Shown piece after piece: positions 31,950 through 38,127 of a stretch of 38,127 nt of DNA (positions are counted from its first letter, which is position 1; each line of letters starts with the position of its first letter). Source of the DNA: JALUUH01 sp964636675 (GTDB lineage Bacteria; Pseudomonadota; Gammaproteobacteria; S012-40); contig CAZWUO010000013.1 of the NCBI GenBank assembly GCA_964636675.1, positions 1-38,127 on the forward strand. Direction: 5' to 3'. The notes beneath the pieces are model-generated. The model saw nothing but the letters and a program-made list of their open reading frames with translations. It did not search any database and was not told the origin of the DNA. Position numbers and translations under genes: made by a program.

Positions 31950-34900
31950 CTAGTCATCCAAGGCCAGCAAACTTGCATTACCACCCATCGCGGTAATATT
32001 ATTCGTGACGGTTTTTTCTGTGGTGAATTGACGCAGATAATGCGGCCCCCCCGCCTTAGGGCCAGTACCCGATAAACCTTGGCCACCGAAGGGCTGTACA
32101 CCTACCGTGGCACCCACCATATTACGATTAATATAAATATTACCGACATTGATACGCTCGCTAATATAATGAATTTTCGAACTCATACGACTATGAATAC
32201 CGAAGGTCAGTCCGAATTTCAACGCATTCACTTGCTCAATGACAGCATCAAGCGCTGTCGATTTATAACGATAGAAATGCAAAATGGGGCCAAACTGTTC
32301 GCTGGTTAAAGACGATATTTGATTGACTTCGAGCAAGCTCGGCGCAACAAAATGTCCATTGTCCAGGTGATCAATCGGTACTTGGTATAATAATCGATGC
32401 CCGCAACGGCTGATGTAATCATTTAATGATTCTTTGGCATAATCACTAATGACTGGGCCTACATCCGTTTTGAATTGATCAGGTGCGCCAACGACTAATT
32501 GCTGCATCGCTCCAATTAATAATTTTTTAATTTTTTCGGCGATCTCCTCTTGTACGACGATAAGCCTTAACGCTGAGCAACGCTGACCTGCGCTATTGAA
32601 CGCTGAAAATATAGCATCCGTTACCACTTGCTCAGGCAGGGCAGTACTATCAACCAACATCACATTCTGTCCACCCGTCTCCGCGATCACAGGAATGATC
32701 GTCGAATGGCAAGAGGCGAGCTGGACATTAATCTCTCGCGCCGTCTCTAATGAGCCGGTAAAAGCCACTCCTCCAAGCGCAGCGTCCATAGTAAAAATCT
32801 CGGCAAATACTTTAGCCCGCGCAGGAACAAACTGTAATACCGAGCTGGGTACACCGGCCTCTAATAATAACTGCACCGCTCGAAATGCGACAATAGGCGT
32901 TGCCGACGCCGGCTTTGCAATGACAGAATTTCCCGCAACTATTGCAGCAACCACCTGGCCAATGAAAATAGCTAACGGAAAATTCCATGGACTGATGCAG
33001 ACAAAAATACCGCGACCATACAAACCTAGCGAATTTGTCTCCCCGGTAGGGCCGGGTAAGTCCTGTTTATTGCTCAATAAATTTTTGGCTTGGACAGCGT
33101 AATAGCGACAAAAATCAACCGCCTCTCTTAGCTCCGACAAGGCATCAGGAATACAACGTCCACCTTCACGCACAATAAGCGACACTAACTCTAATCGATG
33201 CTGCTCGAGCAAATCTGCTGCTCGCTCAAGAATACTGGATCGCTGAATCACCGAGTATGTGCGCCAGGTGTTGAATCCGTATTTTGCAGATACAAGCGCT
33301 GATTCAATGTGCTGGTGTTCAGCAAATACAATACTGCCTAGCGCTATCTGTTTAGTTGATTTTTGGTCGCTTGCAAGTCCATCACTATGGCGAATGAGTT
33401 CTCCATTAATGATTGGCCCTATATGCCAATATTTTTTTTCCCACGTCGCTAAACTATTCGAAATTTCTTCGTTAACCATGAAATCATTGGTATTAAGCCC
33501 TAAGGAATTTTTTCTTTCCGGCTGGTATAAATCCAAAGGCAGGGAAATGTTTTGATTTTTCCGGCTGTCCTTTGATTTCGCCTGGGCTATCGGATCGGCA
33601 ATAATTTCTTCGATCGGAATAGTTTCATGCTCAATTCGATTCACAAACGAAGTATTCGCTCCATTTTCTAATAAACGCCTTACCAAATAGGGTAATAGTT
33701 CTTTATATGAACCTACGGGAGCATATATCCGAACCGGAATATTCCAATTATTTTTTCCAATAATTTGTGCATATAGCGCATCGCCCATGCCATGCAATTT
33801 TTGGAATTCATATTGGCTTGAATCCTCTGCCATTTCGGTAATCGAGGCGATCGTATGCGCATTATGCGTTGCAAACTGCGGGTAAAAAAAAGTACGGTTT
33901 TGTAAAAGGTATTGTGCGCATACGAGATAGGACAAATCAGTATTTGATTTACGCGTAAACACGGGGAAACCATTGAGTCCTTGTTCATGCGCCCGTTTGA
34001 TTTCGGTATCCCAATATGCGCCCTTAACCAAACGAACCGGAATGCGATGATGCGTCTTGTCTGCAAGCGACTGCAACCATTGCAAAACCGGAAGCGCCCT
34101 CTTCTGATATGCTTGTACGGCAAGCCCTAAACCATCCCAGTTAGAAAGTTTTTTTTGTACTATGATCTGCTCGAAAACCAGCAAGGATAAACTAAGACGC
34201 TCGGCCTCCTCCGCATCAAGTGTCATGGCAAGTGAATGCTCGCAGGCTAACTCTGCAAGCGCGGTGACTCTTGGCACTAAAAAATCCAAAACCTGGGCAT
34301 GCTGATAAAGCTCATAGCGCGGTAATAGTGCCGAAAGTTTTATTGATATACTCGGCATTGCGAAAATATTTTCTGCCGAATAATGATTGTTAGATTTTAT
34401 ATCATCGGCTAATTCTAAGATCGCTACATGATATTTGGCATAATAATTTTTTGCATCCGATGAAGTTTTTGCAGCCTCACCTAACATATCAAATGAATAA
34501 CGGAAGTTTACATTTTCTAATTGTCGGCTGCGTACTAGTGCAGACTTAATATCCGCACCCATAACAAATTGCCGTCCTAAGATACGCATTGCTTGTTTAA
34601 TCGCAACACGTAATACCGGGTCGCCAAGTTTGGTTAATACATGTGAAAAATAGTGCTCAAACCCATTATCGAAATTCTGCTCGGGTTTTAGTATTTTCCC
34701 AGATAACATTAACGCCCAAGTCGATGCATTCACAAATAAGGACTGACTGTTTCCAAGATGTTTTTTCCAGTTTGCTGCAGCGAGTTTTTCACGAACTAAA
34801 ATGTCTGCGGTCGCATCATCCGGCACTCTTAACAAGGCCTCGGCCAAACACATTAAGACGACACCTTCTTCTGAAGTTAAATCGTATTCGTGTAAAAATG

Positions 34901-35093
34901 CTTCTAGCCCACTTTGGGATTTTTTATTTTCCCTGACGCTAGCGACTAGTTTTGAGGCTTTGTTTTGAATCGCAGCCACTGCCATCGTGGGTTTATAAAG
35001 CGCAAGCAAACGATTGACAACAACGGCTTCATCCTCAAGATAAACATGGTTTATACTTTCTTCAATTTGACGTAAATTTCTATTGCTATTCAT
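31950..35093 (-). CDS. putA: Bifunctional proline dehydrogenase / delta-1-pyrroline-5-carboxylate dehydrogenase
   Basis: The 1047-residue enzyme oxidises proline to P5C (FAD-dependent) and then to glutamate (NAD-dependent). The ProDH barrel lies in the N-terminal half: SIKLSALLPRYE, LAMTLDAEEAERL, IPVRLVKGAYWDTEI and YATHNAH-like QFATHNAHT. The aldehyde dehydrogenase follows with ISPWNFPLAIFIG, GNSVIAKPAS, VAFTGSLETA, IAETGGQN and the catalytic C839 in SAGQRCSALR, and ends GTGPKAGGPHYLRQF. No N-terminal ribbon-helix-helix is present, so unlike E. coli PutA (about 1320 residues) it should not be its own repressor. It is divergent from arginase across 172 bases. Confidence 0.96.
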   Translation of the reverse strand: MNSNRNLRQIEESINHVYLEDEAVVVNRLLALYKPTMAVAAIQNKASKLVASVRENKKSQSGLEAFLHEYDLTSEEGVVLMCLAEALLRVPDDATADILVREKLAAANWKKHLGNSQSLFVNASTWALMLSGKILKPEQNFDNGFEHYFSHVLTKLGDPVLRVAIKQAMRILGRQFVMGADIKSALVRSRQLENVNFRYSFDMLGEAAKTSSDAKNYYAKYHVAILELADDIKSNNHYSAENIFAMPSISIKLSALLPRYELYQHAQVLDFLVPRVTALAELACEHSLAMTLDAEEAERLSLSLLVFEQIIVQKKLSNWDGLGLAVQAYQKRALPVLQWLQSLADKTHHRIPVRLVKGAYWDTEIKRAHEQGLNGFPVFTRKSNTDLSYLVCAQYLLQNRTFFYPQFATHNAHTIASITEMAEDSSQYEFQKLHGMGDALYAQIIGKNNWNIPVRIYAPVGSYKELLPYLVRRLLENGANTSFVNRIEHETIPIEEIIADPIAQAKSKDSRKNQNISLPLDLYQPERKNSLGLNTNDFMVNEEISNSLATWEKKYWHIGPIINGELIRHSDGLASDQKSTKQIALGSIVFAEHQHIESALVSAKYGFNTWRTYSVIQRSSILERAADLLEQHRLELVSLIVREGGRCIPDALSELREAVDFCRYYAVQAKNLLSNKQDLPGPTGETNSLGLYGRGIFVCISPWNFPLAIFIGQVVAAIVAGNSVIAKPASATPIVAFRAVQLLLEAGVPSSVLQFVPARAKVFAEIFTMDAALGGVAFTGSLETAREINVQLASCHSTIIPVIAETGGQNVMLVDSTALPEQVVTDAIFSAFNSAGQRCSALRLIVVQEEIAEKIKKLLIGAMQQLVVGAPDQFKTDVGPVISDYAKESLNDYISRCGHRLLYQVPIDHLDNGHFVAPSLLEVNQISSLTSEQFGPILHFYRYKSTALDAVIEQVNALKFGLTFGIHSRMSSKIHYISERINVGNIYINRNMVGATVGVQPFGGQGLSGTGPKAGGPHYLRQFTTEKTVTNNITAMGGNASLLALDD

Positions 35094-35265
35094 GACTCGA
35101 CAAAATCAATTGATCCGATAAATTTAACTGGGGAAATTTTTGCATAAATCCATATATACCCGTGGCGTTTAAGTCAAGCAGAATACGCTTCAACGCAGGG
35201 CTGTTACATTAAAGGAATTCAATAATCGAACCGAACAGGATGCACCTAAACACTCTAAATCTATC
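35094..35265. repeat. putA-rocF divergent control region with dispersed repeat, copy 2
   Basis: TATACCCGTGGCGTT recurs here (about 35156-35170), identical to the copy at 28048, followed by the pairing arms GCGTT...AAGC and GCTTC-AACGC. Both putA and arginase promoters must lie in this 172-base interval, so the repeat may overlap regulatory DNA. No named operator is recognisable. Confidence 0.45.
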
Positions 35266-36141
35266 ATGCAACGACATCAGATTAATATTATTGGCGTAGA
35301 ATCATGCATTGGCGCAGGTGATCAACGCTGTAACCTAGGTCCTCAAGCGATTAGAGACTTAGGTGTGGAACGCGTGTTAACTAATGAATCATGCCAAACC
35401 TCATGGGTAAGTATTACTCCCTCCGATCAAGACACCCCCCGTGATCCACTGAAAGCTATTGAATCTATTTGTAGGAAACTGGCTCACCATACTGCGCACT
35501 CGGTGATCCAAAATGAAAAATTCCTGGTCTTAGGAGGTGATCATTCCTGTGCGATAGGAACCTGGAGTGGTGTGCAGAACGCATTAGACACCGGTGATAA
35601 CCTGGGGCTGATCTGGATCGACGCACATTTAGATAGCCACCTTCCCGAGACAAGTCCAAGCGGCGCGATACACGGCATGCCTATCGCAAGCTTACTCGGA
35701 CATGGCGATAAACAACTCAGAGATATCGTACATGACGGCGGCAAAATTAAGCCCAAAGATATCCAAATTATCGGCGCACGCAGTTTTGAAGAGGGTGAGT
35801 CCTCCTTACTGGAAATTCTTGATGTTAAAGTGACTAACATAGATACCGTTAAGCAATACGGCCTGCAATCGATCATCAGAGAAGCTATCAATTATATGCA
35901 AAATCAAACTTCTTATTATGGGATATCAATCGATTTGGATGCTATCGACCCGATGGATGCACCGGGCGTAGGCAGCCCGTCAAAAAACGGCTTAAATGCA
36001 CTGGATTTAACATCGGCATTAACCCTGGCCAAACACGATGAAAAATTTGTTGGGCTCGAAATAACCGAATTAAATCCTGCGCTTGACGTCGAAAGCAAAA
36101 CGGCAAAGCTGGCAATTAGCCTTGCCCAAAGCGTATTTTAA
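35266..36141 (+). CDS. rocF: Arginase
   Basis: The 291-residue protein has all binuclear manganese ligands of the arginase family: GGDHS (H93), IDAHLD (D119, H121, D123) and SIDLDAIDP (D223, D225), plus HGMPIASLLG after the substrate loop SPSG. The segment SPSGAIHGMP is nearer to arginase than to agmatinase. It hydrolyses arginine to ornithine and urea. Ornithine aminotransferase lies next on the same strand and PutA diverges upstream, so the three make a route from arginine to glutamate. No strong ribosome site precedes the ATG. Confidence 0.93.
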   Translation: MQRHQINIIGVESCIGAGDQRCNLGPQAIRDLGVERVLTNESCQTSWVSITPSDQDTPRDPLKAIESICRKLAHHTAHSVIQNEKFLVLGGDHSCAIGTWSGVQNALDTGDNLGLIWIDAHLDSHLPETSPSGAIHGMPIASLLGHGDKQLRDIVHDGGKIKPKDIQIIGARSFEEGESSLLEILDVKVTNIDTVKQYGLQSIIREAINYMQNQTSYYGISIDLDAIDPMDAPGVGSPSKNGLNALDLTSALTLAKHDEKFVGLEITELNPALDVESKTAKLAISLAQSVF

Positions 36142-36191
36142 GCACGTAACTAAGGTCTGTTGACGGTTCAGTTGGTCTGACAGCATTCGGG

Positions 36192-36213
36192 GCACCAACA
36201 ATAGGTGCTTTTT
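36192..36213 (+). terminator. Rho-independent terminator after arginase gene
   Basis: GCACC and GGTGC pair around AACAATA, followed by five T residues, 50 bases after the rocF stop. The stem is short but the U-run is directly adjacent. Confidence 0.55.
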
Positions 36214-36231
36214 AGGCAAGGCGCGCTAAAT

Positions 36232-36262
36232 CCGTTAATATAATGCGGTTGATGTACTAGAC
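36232..36262 (+). promoter_or_regulatory. Promoter-like repeated motif upstream of rocD
   Basis: This segment, with TATAAT inside AATATAATGCGGTTG and then TGTACTA, is repeated at 37510-37540 ahead of the ychJ-like gene, with about 25 of 31 positions identical. TATAAT fits a -10 box. The shared GGTTG-x-TGTACTA may be a binding site for a common regulator or simply a duplicated promoter. Confidence 0.5.
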
Positions 36263-36305
36263 AGCATGATACGCTTAATTGGCATCACCCCGTATAAGGA
36301 AAACT

Positions 36306-37502
36306 ATGAGTATTATTAACCAAGAAAAACGTTTTTGCGCCCATAATTACGAACCCCTGCCGGTGGTATTAGCGCGTGGTCGAGGTATTCATGTGTGGGA
36401 TGAGCAAGGTAAACGCTATATCGATATGATGAGTGCTTATTCTGCAGTCAGCCACGGTCATGGCCACCCTCGACTTATCGCAACTTTAAATGCCCAAGCT
36501 GCGCAACTCGCGATTGTTTCACGGGCTTTTTACACCGCTAAGCTCGCCCCTTTCCTCGAAAAAGCTTGCTCAATCACTGGACAAGACATGGCGCTACCCA
36601 TGAATACCGGTGCCGAAGCGGTAGAAACCGCGCTTAAAGCCGCGCGCAAATGGGCATATACCAAAAAAGGCGTTCCTGCAAATAAAGCTGAAATTATAAC
36701 TTGTGCAGGAAATTTTCATGGCCGCACAATTACCATCGTCGGATTTTCCAGTGAAGAACAATACAAAAACGGTTTCGGCCCGTTTACCCCTGGATTCAAA
36801 AATATTCCATTCGGCGATAGCGCAGCCCTTGATGCAGCCATTACCAATAACACGGCTGCCTTTTTAGTCGAACCGATACAAGGCGAAGGTGGCATTATTA
36901 TTCCACCGAATGGATATCTTGCTGAATGTGCACGCATATGCCGAGAAAAAAATGTTTTGCTTATTTGCGATGAAATACAAACAGGCTTAGGCAGAACCGG
37001 GCGATTTCTTGCCAGCGAACACGATCACGTGCAGCCCGATGGCGTCATATTAGGCAAAGCACTCGGTGGCGGCATTCTTCCGGTTTCCATGTTTCTCGCC
37101 AGTCGAGAAGTCATGGAAGTTTTTCAGCCCGGCGACCATGGAAGTACCTTCGGCGGCAATCCGCTCGGCGCTGCCGTAGGACTAGAAGCACTGAATGTAA
37201 CTATTGAAAAACGTCTGCCCGAGCAAGCGGCAAAACTTGGAGAATATTTTATCAGCAGTTTGCGCAACATCGGCAGCCCGTTAATCGCTGAAGTTCGCGG
37301 CAAGGGACTAATGATAGGCTTAGAAATTAATCCTGAAAGAGCATCGGCGAGGGCAATATGCGAAGCATTAATGAATAAAGGATTACTCACCAAGGAAACG
37401 CATGAAACGGTTGTTCGACTCACCCCTCCGCTCATCATCACTAAAGCAGAAATAGACCAAGTGCTAGAAATTATCGAAAAATCTCTGGAAAGCCTCGCAT
37501 AA
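36306..37502 (+). CDS. rocD: Ornithine aminotransferase
   Basis: The ATG at 36306 has AAGGA upstream; an earlier TTG would add nine residues. The 398-residue class III aminotransferase carries NTGAEAVETALKAARKW, NFHGRTITIVGFS, EPIQGEGGI, the cofactor Asp in ICDEIQTGLGRTG and the PLP lysine K251 in ILGKALGGG, followed by STFGGNPLG. The sequence SAYSAVSHGHGHP and the overall motif set are those of ornithine aminotransferase, which converts ornithine and 2-oxoglutarate to glutamate semialdehyde (P5C) and glutamate. P5C is then a substrate for the PutA encoded nearby. Confidence 0.95.
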   Translation: MSIINQEKRFCAHNYEPLPVVLARGRGIHVWDEQGKRYIDMMSAYSAVSHGHGHPRLIATLNAQAAQLAIVSRAFYTAKLAPFLEKACSITGQDMALPMNTGAEAVETALKAARKWAYTKKGVPANKAEIITCAGNFHGRTITIVGFSSEEQYKNGFGPFTPGFKNIPFGDSAALDAAITNNTAAFLVEPIQGEGGIIIPPNGYLAECARICREKNVLLICDEIQTGLGRTGRFLASEHDHVQPDGVILGKALGGGILPVSMFLASREVMEVFQPGDHGSTFGGNPLGAAVGLEALNVTIEKRLPEQAAKLGEYFISSLRNIGSPLIAEVRGKGLMIGLEINPERASARAICEALMNKGLLTKETHETVVRLTPPLIITKAEIDQVLEIIEKSLESLA

Positions 37503-37509
37503 ACTACTC

Positions 37510-37540
37510 CGTCAATATAATATGGTTGCTGTACTAACCA
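37510..37540 (+). promoter_or_regulatory. Promoter-like repeated motif upstream of the ychJ-like gene
   Basis: This is the second copy of the segment found at 36232, again containing AATATAAT, GGTTG and TGTACTA, 33 bases before the next start codon. Conservation outside the -10 box is what makes it more than a chance promoter match. Confidence 0.5.
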
Positions 37541-37572
37541 CCGAAAAAATTTATTTATAAGAGAAATAATTA

Positions 37573-38040
37573 ATGCCAGCCTGCCCTTGCGGATCTAACA
37601 ACGAACTTGCAGTTTGCTGTAGCCGCTTTATTTCCGGAAATGAAATACCACAAACGGCTGAAGAACTCATGCGTTCGCGCTTTACAGCATATTCTCAAAA
37701 TAAGTTAGCCTATCTCGAAAAAACTTACCATGTAACAACCCGTACCAGCTACAAAGGCTTTGACGCAGACAATATTAATTGGATAAACCTAGAAATACTC
37801 GAAATAGAGGGCGGCAAGCCTGATGACAATACGGGAACGGTCGACTTTATCGCCCACTATGAGACGCATAATACAAAACATGCGATGCGAGAAAAAAGTT
37901 CTTTTATCAAAGAAAATGAGCATTGGTTTTACCTCGATGGAAAAGCCAAACCGTTACCAACACGCAATACTGCAAAAACTGGGCGTAATGACCCTTGTAT
38001 TTGTGGCAGCGGGAAAAAATACAAAAAATGTTGCGGATAA
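37573..38040 (+). CDS. YchJ-family protein with two SEC-C zinc motifs
   Basis: The 155-residue protein has a cysteine-rich N-terminus (CPCGSNNELAVCC), a central NTF2-like domain typical of the YchJ/UPF0225 family (LMRSRFTAYSQNKLAYLEKTYHV), and a C-terminal SEC-C motif (DPCICGSGKKYKKCC) like that at the end of SecA. SEC-C binds zinc. The family function is not established. A ribosome site (AAGAGA) precedes the ATG. It follows rocD by 70 bases behind its own promoter-like motif. Confidence 0.92.
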   Translation: MPACPCGSNNELAVCCSRFISGNEIPQTAEELMRSRFTAYSQNKLAYLEKTYHVTTRTSYKGFDADNINWINLEILEIEGGKPDDNTGTVDFIAHYETHNTKHAMREKSSFIKENEHWFYLDGKAKPLPTRNTAKTGRNDPCICGSGKKYKKCCG

Positions 38041-38055
38041 AAAGACATAGATCTT

Positions 38056-38127
38056 TATCCTAGAATCTGCAATTGGACGGCATGCAGACGACTGCATGGA
38101 TGCAGGAGGTAGAACACCAAAAGTAGG
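38056..38127 (+). mobile_element. Partial copy of the MITE-like element end, running off the window
   Basis: TATCCTAGAATCTGCA followed by TTGG repeats the left terminus of the element at 12513 nearly exactly, in the same orientation. It continues differently inside, with a small hairpin (CATGCAG/CTGCATG). It probably marks the left end of another, related element whose remainder lies beyond the window. Confidence 0.5.

Noticed and set aside
33713..34123. A 136-codon minus-strand frame inside putA
   Set aside because: It is a shifted frame of the proline dehydrogenase region; putA is intact across it.
1..38127. CRISPR array
   Set aside because: No direct repeats of 20-40 bases at regular spacing occur; the only tandem repeat is two copies of 12 bases at 26293.

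Overview
This window reads as a piece of a gammaproteobacterial chromosome with an AT-leaning base composition. Its BipA/TypA tail, D-aminoacyl-tRNA deacylase, Lys/Ala-tailed HU protein and short PutA all look gammaproteobacterial. I cannot fix the genus from sequence alone, and no rRNA, tRNA or CRISPR array was seen.

Layout. 1-1716: end of typA, dtd, and a NarL-type response regulator whose sensor-kinase gene survives only as an N-terminal stump. 1938-7218: a three-gene minus-strand operon for a CBS-domain protein, an 1176-residue fusion of an indoleamine-dioxygenase-like heme domain, an FAD/NAD(P)H reductase and a cytochrome b5, and a saccharopine-dehydrogenase-like enzyme. 7642-12492: three surface lipoproteins, including a 1006-residue LVIVD-repeat protein and one with EF-hand-like loops. 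12500-19000: an accessory stretch with a MITE-like inverted-repeat element, an integron attC site with two decayed cassette genes (methyltransferase and ParE-like toxin), a SET-domain methyltransferase, an intact hipBA toxin-antitoxin pair, a DUF2971 gene and a probable transposase remnant.

19061-26092: six tightly packed minus-strand genes for what looks like a trans-envelope motor without a flagellum. They encode a Sel1/SPOR periplasmic protein, a MotA-like and a MotB-like stator pair, an outer-membrane protein with a CsgG/FlgO-like domain and a beta-barrel, a TPR lipoprotein, and one protein joining a FliF-like ring domain and membrane anchor to a FliG-like cytoplasmic domain. No other flagellar gene is present. 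26461-29623: an HU protein with a histone-H1-like tail, two ankyrin lipoproteins and a triheme c7-type cytochrome lipoprotein. 30048-38040: an FGGY kinase, a VOC protein, PutA, arginase and ornithine aminotransferase (together arginine and proline to glutamate), and a YchJ-like SEC-C protein.

The two most unusual items are the FliF-FliG/MotAB envelope machine and the dioxygenase-reductase-cytochrome b5 fusion. The second places in one chain the kind of redox partners known to reduce mammalian IDO1. Both assignments rest on motif reading by eye and need profile searches and structure prediction.
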